NCBI GenBank assembly: GCA_965112735.1
Contig: OZ218957.1
Span: 1,054,001-1,118,000 of the forward strand
Length of the DNA stretch: 64,000 nt
Direction of reading: 5' to 3'
Source of the DNA: Phaeosaccion multiseriatum
Lineage: Eukaryota > Ochrophyta, other classes
Shown: piece by piece, positions 21,478-33,457 of the stretch
How positions within the stretch are numbered: position 1 is the first letter of the stretch
How the letters are laid out: the number at the start of each line of letters is the position of its first letter
Made by a program: the position numbers and the translations under genes
The notes under the pieces: model-generated
What the model saw: only the letters and a program-made list of their open reading frames with translations
Databases searched by the model: none
Told to the model about the DNA's origin: nothing

Positions 21478-24400
21478 TCACAGCTCGAACTTGGCTCTCA
21501 AGTCCTCTTCAAAGTAGCGCAACATGTCGGGCGGGATGCCAAACACGGGCGCAGGGAGCTCCTTTTGCTTTGGCACTGAATCACTCTCCTTCTCCTTCGT
21601 GCCAACACCGCCCCCGCCTTCATCGTCATCATCATCATCATCAGCAGCAGCAGCAGCAGCAGGCTTCGCCGCTCCTCGAAGCTGTGTAGGCATGTAGGAA
21701 GCGAAGAGGAGGCCTATCGGGGCCAGATCCAGCGTCGCCGCGTCCAGCACGGCCGCCCCCCTTGCCTGTTCGGCCCTCGGAAGCGCGACCGTCTCTCCCT
21801 CCCCCGCGGGAGCAGGCGGGAGGGTGAGGGCAGAGAGGGCAGTCCCCCTGTTCGTCAGGCTCGAAGGCAAGGACCCCACCAAGGAGCCCAACACAGACAC
21901 CGCGGGGGCGCTGATCTTGTGCAGCATCTGGGGAGACCCTGCGGTCGTGGAGAGGAGCACCACGTCTCTCTTGTGCGTGATGCCCACCACGCCTTGCAGA
22001 GCGTCGCCGAGCACAAACACCATGCTCAGCAGCGTCTCGTCAGGCAGCCGCCATGAGTAGGCGGGGGCCACGCCACTGCGCTCGGGGTGACTCTGCTTGT
22101 CCCCCGGCGTGCCAAAGAGCAATACACAAGAGCCCCCGGCCTTGAGTTTCACACACACCGCCACGTTGGCCACTTTAGCGTCCTCCAGCGCGAGGCCGAG
22201 CCTACCAGAGCGCTTGGCTAGCGCTGCATCCACCACACAAGACGAACTCACTCTTGCCGTGTGTGCCCAGTGAGTGCGCGTGCTCAGCAGGTCCCACAGC
22301 ACGAAGTTCTGCCGCCCCTGCGCAAACAGCGTCGTGCCGCCCCCCGCGGGGAAGGCCAGGGACTGAACAGGAGCGTTGCCCGACCCCGGCGACAGCAGAG
22401 TCAGCATCAGCTGCGCGCCACGGCTCTCCACGCCGCCCGTCACGTCCCACAGAGTGATGACCCCACCAAAGGCCACGGCAAGCAGGGAGCCGTCGTTGCA
22501 AAAGGCGCAGGCCACCGCTGCCCCCGCCCCACCGCGACTCTTGTACTCGACCGCGAATCGGCACCCCCAAATCATGGGCCCTCCCTCACTACGGCTAGAT
22601 GCAGAGGTGGCAGAGTCTGGACGCTGCTGAGGACCCGTGTCAGACTCATCTCTGGGGCGGCACGACCACACCAGAAAACTGCCTCGCGAGCACGTGGAGG
22701 CCACAACGTCCTGCGAGGGGTGGTATGCGAGGTCCGTCACCGCGGCTCCTTTGTGCGGCCTGTCCACGCTCGTCTCCACCACGAAAGATCCCCCTCCTCC
22801 GCTGCCGCCGCCCCCCCCTTCCACACCTTCCTGCTGGGGCCGCTTCGTCCAGAACTTGATCATAAACCGGTACTCCTCCTCGGCCTGCTGCAAAGGCCCC
22901 AGGCCCTTCTCGTATCTCTTTTGCAGGGTCACGAGTCGTCGACCGCCCCCCCCCCCGCTAAAGCAGGCCCGGGTCACCAAGGGGGGGCGGACCTTTTCAT
23001 TGTCTGTCCTGCTCACTCTATTGAAAGGCGCTACTTCGAGCGTTTCGCTCATTGCGTCCGCTTGGGGATCGAAAAACTGCAGCGCGCCAGGCTCCCCATT
23101 CAGCACCAGCCGACAGCCTGTTCTGGAGTCGCTGGGGTGGTCGATTGATGGAATGGCGGGTGTGGGTCACGGGGGTGGGTGGGTCATGAAGTGTCGGGTC
23201 GGCGCCAGCGCACAGAATTTGAGGAGAAGTGTAAGAGCAGGTACTTACCCCGCATCAACAGACAGCCTCAGAGAGTAGTCCGACGCATCGTCTCCCGCGC
23301 TCGGCTCCAGCGTCAGGCCCTGGAGCTGCCACAGCACAGCCCACTCCGCCAAGCCCACCAACTTGACACAATTTGCTGCGTGTTTGCAGGAGAGTAGAAA
23401 GGGGCACTAAACGTTATAGAGAGCACTGCGCATCAGAGGGAAGAGGCTCAAGTGCCCCGCTCACCTCCAGTGGTGACTGCCAGCTTGCTCGACCCGTCGG
23501 TGCTAATGCTGATGGACACGACAGGCGCCCCGAGCCGCGCCAGGAACGCCATGGTGCCCAGCTCCAGATTCCACTGTGATGCGAGCGGTTACGAGTGGGT
23601 ATACAGTCAGCTCTCTGCACACTCGTTAACCACTTGTGTACTTGATACGCTCTCACTCACCTGCACAAGCACGGCTTCCTCACCCCCGCTGAACAGGAAG
23701 CGGCCGTCCAGAGAGAAGCACAGCGCCCGCACGGCGTGCGCGTGCCAATGTGAGATAGTCTTGTGCAGGCGCTCTGAGTATAGGGGTGGGAGAGGGGTTT
23801 AGTTACGAGGGGCCCAGTCAAGGGGGGAACTTAAAACAACCCACGATTCGCACCTTGGCCGACCTCTGCCTGCGCGCACTCCACCACGTTTCTCCACAGC
23901 GTGACGCTGCCATTGGCGTGCCCCGTGGCGAGCAGCCCCCCAGCCCCCGAGGCCATGGCTGTGATGGGCTTGTCGCTGTCACCCGCGTACCACTTGCGGC
24001 CCGTGGAGTGGCTCACCAGCCACAGCGAGGAGCCGCACGATACGGCCACGTAGTGCTCCTGCTCTCCCCCCGCCTGGAGGGGGCCCGTCTCGATGGGGCA
24101 CACATGCATGCGACGGGGAGTCGTGCCCTCCAGCACAACGGACTGCAGCTTGGGGGCCTTCTTCTTAAGACTATAGCACACCACCTGGACAAAGGGGAGG
24201 ACACAAACCGGGTCACCGTTCTGTCTCGGGCAAAGCCTTTGTACGAAAGAGAAACCAGCACTTAAACCATCACTGACCATCCAGGTCTTCTTTCGCTGAT
24301 CCGGTGTCTCTCCCCCCTTCCCGTGGGCAAGCCTTTCGTCTGCGTGTGTGAGGGTGATGGTGGTGGCAGAAAGAAGCAGCGTTAGTGCAGCAGGATCCCT

Positions 24401-25004
24401 TTCGTAGCTTGCCAGCCTAGGCGAGAGAGAGAGCAAGAGAGACCGCACCTCTCGCGGCGCGGATATTGTCAGATATATCGCTCCTCGGTCGCTTCTTCCC
24501 CTTGGCGCGGCCACCACCATCTTGCTGCGTAGTCACATAGGCAGCAGCCGGACACGACTCCGTGCCTGGCACGACAAAAGAAGTGTGGGCCTTTCCCGAG
24601 GGCAGCTCGTAGGTATTGAGGCAGCGCGGCCCGCCCTCCGCCCCCACGTCCCAGCTCTTCAAAGCCCCATCCAGGCTGGTGGTGAGGATATCTCCCTGTC
24701 CATGGGGGGGGCTCTGCTGTATGGAGGTGACTTGTTCGCGGTGCCCGTCGAGGCGAAACACCTCCTCGCCTGTCTCGACGGCAATGCCCTTCACGCTGTT
24801 GCTGCAGGCCACAAGCAGCGTAGCAGAAGCCGCGTGGAAGAGCGGCGCGCACGTATAAAAGCGTCCAGCGAGAGGGTGGCGAGTGCCGGCCACCGCAGCC
24901 GCCAGCTTCTGCTCGGCCTCCGGATCCAGCTCCTTCCTGCGTGGCTGCTCGCTTCTGACCTTCTCTGCCACATTCTTCTTCGCCCTCTTGCCCGCGGACC
25001 CCAT
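21478..25004 (-). CDS. WD-repeat protein, WDR75/UTP17-like
   Basis: Exons in transcript order are 25004-24449, 24339-24278, 24184-23854, 23773-23661, 23573-23465, 23375-23249 and 23122-21478, giving 980 residues. The N-terminus is a basic nuclear-type segment (GSAGKRAKKNVAEKVR). WD-like blades follow, such as DILTTSLDGALKSWD, LLATGHANGSVTLWR and GRFLFSGGEEAVLVQWN. The block RLVLNGEPGALQFFDP, followed later by FMIKFWTKRP and VTDLAYHPSQD, matches the second propeller of WDR75. WDR75/Utp17 (Nan1) belongs to the t-UTP subcomplex of the small-subunit processome, acting in rDNA transcription and 18S rRNA processing in the nucleolus. Late in the protein there is a poly-Ala/Asp run (AAAAAADDDDDDDEGGGG). 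The last exon acceptor at 23123 was chosen over one 6 bp nearer the 3' end because it preserves the frame. Confidence 0.8.
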
Positions 25005-25065
25005 TGGTCTTCTTTCCAATTTTGGCTTTGCTTCACCGATATCCTTCACCACAAGCTGAGAATCC

Positions 25066-25122
25066 TAACCAATATCGATATCGATCCGAAAGTCGATATC
25101 GTTTCCGAAAGTCGATATCTTT
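25066..25122. promoter_or_regulatory. Repeated GATATCGA palindromes upstream of the WDR75-like gene
   Basis: An overlapping TATCGATATCGAT palindrome is followed by two tandem copies of ccgaaagtcgatatc, 62-118 bp upstream of the ATG at 25004. TATCGATA equals the DRE core known from animal housekeeping promoters. Function here is inference. Confidence 0.45.
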
Positions 25123-25302
25123 CTCTCTCTTTCTCTTCTCCTCTTCCCCCCCCTCTACTACTTTACTTGTGAGATGAAGTTGCGCTGAAACTCAACCCGT
25201 TCCACTCTGATTGAGCTACTCGTAGGGGGGGACAGAAGTGAAGTAATTTTTTTTTTTTTGGTCGCTCCAGAGGAGGGAGAACCACCCCCCCCCCCGTACT
25301 GA

Positions 25303-27034
25303 CTAGTGTCCTAGTGCTACGCGTGGTTTACGAGTGCCGGAGAGGGCCGCGGGGCTTTCAAGAAAGGCCGGCATGCGCAGTTTGTTCTCCTTGATGTGCT
25401 CCACGAAGCTCCACGTGATTGGGAGGCCTTCCAGCTTGACTCGCATCTGTGCCTTTTCCTGCTCACACAAGCAAAGGAAGAGAGCCAGTTAGGAAGTACG
25501 AATAAGGAGCCGTCTACTTCCTTCTGTCCCTCCTCCTCCTGCTCATCCTCCTACTCCTCCTCCCCCTGCACCGCAAATCACTCACCTTGTTGTGCTCATG
25601 CAGGGCCTGGTCGGCCAATGAGGGGACACAGCCAGGCTTGCCCCACGTACTTGGCGGTATAAACCACTTTTGGCCGTACTCGAGTTTCCTCCTCCTCCTT
25701 TGCTGCGCGGGCGCACCTTCTACCGCCCCGTCCCGCCCTGCGTGCACCCCCTCCCTGTCTCTCGCCACACCTTTGCCATCCTTGCCCCCACCGCCTGGAA
25801 AGTGCGTGTGGGCCTCACTCCAACCTTGCATGAGGCGGAGTGGTCTGGTTGCTCTCCATCTCCAGGGGGGGCGCGACGAAGACGGCACACACCCATCCGA
25901 CAAGGCCCTCCCCGTCGCTTGAGCTTTGGCCTTGGCGGCGGTGAGGATGATCCCCAGCGTCACGGAGGACGGTGGAGCTGCGGCTGTGGAGGGCAAGAGC
26001 TCGTCGCTCTTCCCCAGTGGTTCTTGTGCAGCTGCTCCTCCTCCTCCTGCTGCTGCTGCTGCTGCCAGTGGCACCGCAACGCCCTCCGCGCTGTCGCTTC
26101 CCGCCATGTCTTCTGTGTCGTCGGCAGCGAAAAGCAGCTCTGGGGGGACATTCTCGGCGAGCTTGACTGTTGTGGGAGGGCGAAAGAGGTGAAGCTCCTC
26201 TGTTGTGGATCCAAATTCGTGTTCGCCCATAGAGGCCATACCCCCGCGCAACGCATTCAAGTCAGTCACATCCGAAGGAACGTCCCGTAGTGCCTTCGCA
26301 AAGTAGGCGTTGGTGGCCTCATCTTCGGCGGCTTGTTGCTGGTGCAACGATTTGAAATCTCGATCTCTGGCCTTGGACCTCGCTTCCTCGGACAGCAGGT
26401 CTCCTCCTAAGCTAAAGCCATGGAATACATCCATCATTGCCGTCGTCTCTGCCTCTGCCTTGGCCTCCGGTGCGGTTTCGGCTTCGTCCTGGAAATTGTC
26501 CTGCTCGTAGAGGCGTTGCTGGCGGGCTTCCCACTGCTCTGCCAGTTCGGCCTGTTCCCGCTTTTCTTTCCTCGACGCATACGGTGGAAGCTCCCCGACC
26601 TGACCTTCGATATCATCACCACCGCCGCCCGAATCGTCTTCCAATTCTTCGTCGTCTTCCACTCCCTTGTCGCGTCCGGGCTCTGAGCCCGTCCCATCCC
26701 TCCCCCACTGCTCTGCCTCGAACACCTCGTCGTAGTCGTCCCCCTTCGCTTCTCGATTAAACTTCGAAGATCTCATCGGGAAAGCATGCATCAGATCCAC
26801 CCCCATGGGCGGTCTCTTCGAGGCCATCATCTGGTACATTATCCGACTCTCCACACACTCCACTCGGGGGTCTAACGGTGCGGCCGATAGTTTGCGCCTG
26901 TGAGTCTGGCTCTTGGAAGGCGGTGGCTGGCTTGGCCTGACCGGGAACGCCCAGTCTTCGACGGTCGAAAAGAGCGACTGGTTGCATTCATGAGGCTGAA
27001 GTCCCTGGAACCGTGCTCTGGACGCCGCCACCAT
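25303..27034 (-). CDS. Unknown acidic protein, two exons
   Basis: Exons in transcript order are 27034-25586 and 25446-25303, giving 530 residues. I recognise no family. Seen directly: a compact N-terminal segment (HECNQSLFSTVEDWAFPV; MYQMMASKRPPMGVDLMHAF), a central acidic, coiled-coil-like half, a poly-Ala/Gly spacer, and a C-terminal segment that looks conserved (EYGQKWFIPPSTWGKPG then VKLEGLPITWSFVEHIKEN). The block around 25700-25920 is low complexity and could hide a further intron, since the frame is open through it. The start is 168 bp from the divergent PEPCK-like gene. Confidence 0.65.
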
Positions 27035-27202
27035 GGCAGCCGGCTTTGAACAAAGCAATCACAAAGCTTAGAGAAGAAGGCCTGGATTCGCGAAACGTCC
27101 TGCCAACTGTGAGTCACCATACGAAGGCATATAGGCACGCTGGCTCCCCCTTCCTTCCCACCTCTCTGGTTGCTGCAGCTCTGCTACTGCTACTGCTGCT
27201 TG

Positions 27203-28527
27203 ATGGTTTGGAGGTGCGTGTGCTCTCTGCTGTATGGAGCACCTGCGGCTGGTCTCTGAACATGTGGAGGAGCAGCATTGTGGAGGAGCAGCATGTATTT
27301 TTTTTCTTCCCCTCTCCCTCTTCCCTCACGTGGGCTGCTGAACAAACAAGCTGCACCGCAGCAAGCTGGAGGGGTATCAAGTGCTAGCTAAAATGATTTT
27401 CCTCCGCGCTTTCCCAATCCCGACAGGCCCGTGGCGGCGGGCGTGAGGCGCCTGTCTTCCTCATTGGCGCAGCCTTGGGGGAGGGTCTGCAGTGTGAGAG
27501 CACGACCCGTGCCTGCTGCTTCTGCGGCTGCAGCTGTTGCCGGCGATGCTCGCCGTCTTTCGACCGCAGCCTCGTCAAATGAGCGACCAGATCACTTCAC
27601 TTTCCCGAACGAGGGCCCAGGAAACAACTACGATGTCAATTGGTAAGGAGAAAGCATACAGGCCTAGCTTCGCCCTTGTGGAGGATTGACACATGCTTGC
27701 CTTCGGTTCACCTCTCGCAATTGCCGTTTGCAGGTCTATAGCGAAGACGGGGGTCGCCCCCAGCGGGTGGGCATACCTGAACTTGGATGCCGCAGCCTTG
27801 AAAGAGTGAGCAAAGACAGAAAAAGGACACACATACGAGAGATGCCTAGGCTCATCCACTATTGTCTCGCACCCTCCTGTCCCGTCGTTGTCAGGTATAA
27901 AGAGCCTGCGGGGAAGGCCAATCCTACCCTGGCAGAGGCCGGCTCGGACGCGCTCTCCTTCGACGTCTTTGACGACGTCCGGCTGGCCATGTCCACGCAG
28001 CTGTCTGCCGCCTCCAAGCTTTTCGTGGCGGATGGCAGCGTCAAGGGCGGGGGGGCGCCCATCCGCGTCATTTCAGACTCTGCAGGTGCGTGAGTGCGTG
28101 TGTGCTTGATATGTTGTTGATTTTCGGGCACCCCCCCCCGCCTTACATGCCATGCCTTTGCCACTGCCGTGCCCCCCGACAGCGACGGCTCAAGCTGCAG
28201 CCAAGGAGTACGGCTCTCGCGCGGACATGGCCGATGCATCCATCCTGGTCATTCACTCCAAGGTCCGTACTTCTTTCCTCTTTCAATCAAGTCTACTTCA
28301 GTTGACAACTCACGCCGAGGAGCTGCCGTTCTCCTCCCCGCCCCTCCCTCCAGGCCTATAAAGAGGAGCTCGCTGCCTTGCAGTACGAAGGAGGGGATGA
28401 CGACGACGACATCACAGGGGCGACTGTTCTGCTGGGAGGAGCCGTATCGGGCGGCGCGCTGCACAATGCGGTCAAGGAGGCCGTGGCTGCCATGAACCCC
28501 AAACCCAAACCCGCCACAGAAAGCTAG
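27203..28527 (+). CDS. Mitochondrial-looking protein resembling the PEP carboxykinase N-lobe, no kinase domain
   Basis: Exons are 27203-27213, 27427-27642, 27734-27805, 27895-28085, 28183-28262 and 28354-28527, giving 247 residues. The 11-nt first exon (Met-Val-Trp-) is tentative. No ATG is in frame in exon 2, so an upstream start exon is required. The first 50 residues are Arg/Ser/Ala-rich without acids (VRRLSSSLAQPWGRV), like a mitochondrial presequence. The middle, FDDVRLAMSTQLS ... KLFVADGS ... APIRVISDSAGA, and the block VLLGGAVSGGALHNAV are colinear with the N-terminal lobe of ATP-PEPCK (QLSxxxLFVxD, xRxITExAW, LIGGTxYGGEMKK). The P-loop and metal-binding kinase motifs are absent and the protein stops where they should begin. 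Family assignment is by eye and moderate. It is probably non-catalytic. Confidence 0.7.
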
Positions 28528-28653
28528 ATTTCCGAAGATTGACTGCGTCAGACGGAATGAGATAAGAAAGGAAAGGTAGCACACACACTCTCAGCTCAGT
28601 CGGAGCAATAACGTGGACAAAAATATTAAAATTTGAAATATAGTGTATCCAAT

Positions 28654-29912
28654 TTAGCGCCTCTTGTTCCCCTTGCTGGCGTCGAAGGCCTCCATGTGCC
28701 CAACGAAGAGGCTCTCCTCGATGCTAATGTCGGACAAGAGGCCGCGAGTGGCGCGGGCCATGTGTGCCTTGCTGGGCCCGTCCGACATGCTAGGGAGGGG
28801 CGCCTCTTGCGGTCCGGCCTGCCGGATCGTGAACGGCTTCCGCGTGTGGGCGCGGGCGTGCGGCAATGGGCAGCGACTGCTGCTGCTCTCCTCTGGTCTC
28901 CCTGAGGTGGTGCTGGGAGCGTGAGGTCCCAAGGACGAGAAGGAGGACGGGGGAAGGTTTACGCCGGGGAGGGGGAGGGGTTGGACTTGGACTTGCCCCT
29001 GCTTGCCGTGTCCTTGGCCGCTCATGCGAGACAGCCCTGCGGACGACGAGTAAATGTAGGCCAGCGTGGCGGAGGCACTCGCTGCGTCTGCTTGCTGCTG
29101 CGTGTGCCGGGTACTATTGACACTTGCGGTGCTGCTGCTGCTGCTGATACTGCTGCTGCTGCTGGCGGTGCGCGCCCTACGGCTGCTTCCGGTACCCGCA
29201 CTCTCCCTCTTGGGTGCAGCTGGAGCAGACGCTGCACGCGGTAGGCGGGGTTGAGCTGGGGGCCTGTGGACGTTACACTCACACTCGGCACATGCTTCGT
29301 TTGCCCTCGCTCTTTCTGGGGCCTCAATCAGCTTGAAGCGGCTGTGAATCGGTAATTTGAGTTGGCAGGGTCGGACAAGGGGGTGTCAGTGCGCGAAAGC
29401 ACACAAACTTTTCAAAAAAAAAACCCACTCACAGCACACCGACAGCACACACACACTTACAGGTAGACACCGCGCAAGTCGTCCTTGAGGCGGGATACTC
29501 GCGTCGTGAGCACATGGTTGTCGTGAAGCAGACGCACACACTTGCCGTCCAGCGCCTTCACCTCGGAGGGCACACAGGGCACACTCGCCCCGTTCTGTGG
29601 GGAGAGAGAGAGAGGGAGGACAGGTGGACGGCTTTATACACTGTAGCTCAGCTCAGGGGGGGGGGGAGCAAAGGACTTGGCTGGTGAGGGGACGAGTTGT
29701 TACGGGGTCGTAAGGAGTCGCACACAGTAACACAACGGATGTCTTACCTCCTCGCCGTGCTGCAGGGAGGGCACGTGTCTCACCAAATCGGAGGCCCCTG
29801 AGAACGGAAGGGGGGGGGGGGGTGAGAGGGGCGGGTGGAATACGGTGAGGGGGTTCCATTGAGGCGGGGGAGGGTGAATTGGCGCACCAAATAAGGGCAA
29901 GACACAAAAACA

Positions 29913-29967
<55 letters not shown>

Positions 29968-32900
29968 GGCCACAGGGTGTGCACGATACCTCTTGTGAGC
30001 TCTCCGAGGGTGGGTGTGAGGTGATCAATTAAGGCCAGGCAATTGGTGAGCTCGGTGAGGACGGACTCCTTCTCCGAGAGGGCGGACCCCAAGGGGCGCT
30101 CCTTCCGCCCCCCCCCGCTCTGCCCGGAGCTCTTCGCTGCTGCTGATGCTCGTGCCGCAGACGCCATAGCCGCCGAGGCTGTCTGCTTGCTCTGTGCCTG
30201 CTGCGCCACTGCCTCTCGCAGCCGCGCCTCCAAGTCCGCCCTGGTAAGGTCCCAGGCCTCCTCCCGCACCTTTCCATCGCTCACACACGCTGACAGACGA
30301 GCAATGTCGCTGTCGCGGTCGGCAATCTGTCCGGCAAGGCAAGGGGGAAGGAAAGAAGAGGCTTTGTAAAGACACACACAGCGCTTCTCTCGGGAGGTGT
30401 GTGTTTGTTCTAGACACACTCACAGCCCCTCCGTCCCGCGCACCACCACACCACCCACCGTTGCCGCCGCCTCATCTACTTGTCTCTGCAGCTCTTTCTT
30501 GTCCAAAGAGAGGGCTTCCGCTGCCGCCAGAGCCTCGCTGAGCTCGTTCAGTACTCTGCGACGCATGAGAGGGACAGAGTGAGACAGGCGTGAGACCCTT
30601 TCCGCAGTGCCTCCCCCCCGCCGTGACCCCGGACCGACGTACATTGGCTGCCTTCCCTCCTGCATCTCCTTCTCTCGTTGGAGCGTGCGGAAGCGTCCCC
30701 CCAGCTCAGCCCTCGCCTCCTGCATCCCCTCCAAGGCTTCGCAGCACAGCCCCGCCGCCCGTCTACATCCTTCCAGCCCCTCCCCCCGGCCCTCCTGCTC
30801 CTCCAGCTGCTGCAGCAAGAGGAGGGAGTCTCTCGCCCGAGCCGTCTCAGTCCCTATCTGCCCGGCTGCTGACTCCGCCTCTTGCTCCTCCTCCTCCTCC
30901 CCCTCCTCCTCCCCGCTGCAGAGAGCCTTCAAACCGGTCTGCAGCTTGAGCAAGTCGGAGGCGATGCCGCTCAAAAGGGCTTCACACAGCGACTGCCCGG
31001 GGTTGGGGGGGGAGTGGGGTGGGGGGAAGACTTGGGCGTCGGCGCACGGCTTTACTGAGGAGCACACACGACAGCAGTCTCTTACCTTCAAGTTGCTGCT
31101 CTCCTCTTGCAACTGCTCTTGAGTCTCTCTCAGCTGCTGAGCCTCAGTCTGCGTTGCCTCGCCCTGCTTGGTGAGCTCCACCACTGCCTGCCCTTGCTCC
31201 TCGCTTTGCTGTCGCTCCGTCTCCAGCTCTGCACGCACCATCTCTACCTCCTCCACCGCCGCGGCACGGGCTTTCTCCATCCTGGATACACACAAAAGCA
31301 GTGCAAGACGTAGGGTGAGCTGAGCGAGGAGCTTCACTGACATGCAGTCTCATGCAGTCATACGGGCTTGGGGGAGGGAGGCATTGCAACTACTCACTGC
31401 CGCAGCTCTGCCGTCTCGGCTCTTAGGAGCTTCCTCGAAGACTCCAGCCTCGTCTGTTGCTCCTCCAGCTCCTTCTTCATGGAGCCCATCCTCTCCTCCA
31501 TGCCCGCCATCTTATCCGTGAGGCCCACTCTCTCGCGGGTCTACAAAGGGAAGGAGGGGGGGGGGGGGGACGTCCGCATGTTGGGAACATGTTGCGCATC
31601 CTTCACTCATCAGTGGAGATGTAGGGCAATCTCAGGCACCTTACCTGCGTGAGTAGGCTGCTGGCAAGCTCCTCCTTCTCCACTCCCCACCGGACCCTGT
31701 CTTCCCTCTCGAGAGCAAGCTGTGCGACAGCCTCTCTCCTCCTCGTCTCTGCCTGCTGTACCTCCTGTGTCAGAGCAGACACGCGATGGCCATTCACCAC
31801 CTCCTCCTCCTAGTCAATTCACACACACACACTCGTATGCGTTAGAGCGGCTTCCCCTCTGATGCCCTCTGCTTGAGACTGATACGGACCTGTAGCTTGG
31901 TGTGCGCAATGCTGGCGGCCGAGCGAGCAGAATCGGCCTCCGCCTGAAGCTCCTCCACGCGCTTGCCGAGGTCTCGCATGTCCGTCTCAAGCAACGTGCT
32001 CAGCTCTGAGAGAGGCGCGGCGCACACGGGCAGTCGAGGACTCTCAGTGTCTGTCTCGACGAGAGTGAGTGACAAGAAGCACAATGGAGAGTGCTACTGA
32101 CCTGCTCGGGCTTGGTCCCTCTCGCCGAGTGCCTCCTGCACATCGTCACAGCACTGCGCCTCCAGCTGCTCCATGTCGTCTGCTCAGTTGCCATCCATCC
32201 CCAGAGAAATGACGTTTTGAGTTCCATACAAGTCTCTTGAAAGGAGAGGTTCAGCCGTACAAGCAATCTCACCTTGGAGCGAAGCCAACTTGTCCGATGC
32301 TTCCTTCAGCTCGCCGTTCAGATCAGCGTTCTAATACACACAGCAAGAGCGACTATATTGGTGCCTGCCTGCCCTCCCCGACAGAAGCAACAAGTGCGCT
32401 TACCTTTTGGTTGACCTTTTGCACGAGCTGATCTCGCATGAGGTCGCTCCAGGCCTCACCCTAGAGCGTTGGAGTACAGAGTGTCAGCAAACGGAACACG
32501 GAAGCGAGAGGCGCTCTTAACCCTTACTCACCTCCATACTCTCCACCTGCCGCTTCAGCGCCAGTATTTGCTCTTCGCGCTCCTCCGCCTCTGCAGTGTA
32601 CTTTTCGCACTGGTGGTGTCCGGAAGAGCAACAAGAGGGGTGGGGGCGTGAGGTGGTGCAGGCGGGCAGTAGCTATATTGCTGCTGGGGCGCGCACAGCG
32701 GACACCAACCTCATCCGTCTTGGCAGCCAGGTCGTCGAGCAACTCCCCTTCCTCGAAGGTGCAGCCCCGCTCCTCCTTCAGCCTCTCGTTGTCCTTTAGC
32801 ACGCACTGCAAGTGCAGTCTGCAAAGAAGGGCGTAAACATGAGGGTGCATTAACTACTTTCCCTCACCCCCCTCTCGCTTAAATCACTCACTTGAGGTCC

Positions 32901-33381
32901 ATGATGGTGCGGTTCAGCTGATCAATGTGCTCTTGCTTCTCCTCAAAAGTAGGACTCCGTGGCCCAGAGCCTTGGAGCCGCTCCGCTTCGATGGCTTGCA
33001 GCAGACGCAGACCTCCTGGTGTCCTCGCGGGTGATGTTGGTGTCCTCGCGGGTGAGGGGCCACGATCGTCCCCTGCGAATAGAGAAAGCGATCGGACACG
33101 TGAGAGGCTGTGAGGTGAGGCAGAAAGTGTGAGACCGGCAGAAGGTGAGCCAGCAAGTGGCGAGGGGGAAAGCCATGCTGGGAGCGAGGCGGCTTTGCAC
33201 TTACTCATCGCCCGAGGAGAGGGACTTTCGAGCGGTTGCAGTTGCTCCTCCATGGTCACGAGATACCTCTTCACGTCGCTCGGCAGACCAACCCCTAGAA
33301 GCAGAACTACATGAAAGCAGGACAAAGGAGGCTCCTCTTTATAGTTTGGAATTGATTTCTCCAACTGTTGGATGGTCCCAT
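28654..33381 (-). CDS. Long coiled-coil protein, 18 exons
   Basis: Exons in transcript order: 33381-33366 (tentative), 33294-33205, 33072-32892, 32818-32710, 32609-32532, 32460-32404, 32330-32273, 32179-32102, 32005-31890, 31806-31645, 31540-31398, 31281-31086, 30992-30643, 30555-30459, 30326-29990, 29797-29748, 29594-29461, 29341-28654; 979 residues, all phases matching. After a Pro/Ser-rich start with a doubled SPARTPTSPARTP, most of the protein has long Glu/Gln/Leu/Arg heptad-like helices (e.g. EELQAEADSARSAASIAHTKL). One acidic patch (EEEGEEEEEQE) occurs. The tail is Ser/Gln-rich and ends DASKGNKRR. It looks like a cytoskeletal, centrosomal or tethering scaffold, but I cannot name a family. 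If exon 1 is wrong, the Met at 33253 is next. Confidence 0.75.
29909..29966 (+). repeat. (CA)n(GA)n compound microsatellite
   Basis: About 11 CA and 18 GA units lie in an intron of the coiled-coil gene. Confidence 0.95.
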
Positions 33382-33457
33382 TATCAGTTTACAGGATCTG
33401 TGACTTGGTGAACCAACACCCCTACCTAGCCTCACTCCGTTCACTCCGGTGTCCCTC

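Noticed and set aside
22261-23148. 295-codon open frame on the plus strand
   Set aside because: It is antisense to the WDR75-like last exon. Composition is Arg/Pro-rich as expected from a GC-rich shadow frame, and the opposite strand has clear family matches.
28921-29254. Plus-strand frames rich in Leu/Ala
   Set aside because: Antisense to the Ser/Gln-rich last exon of the coiled-coil gene, whose phases are consistent over 18 exons.
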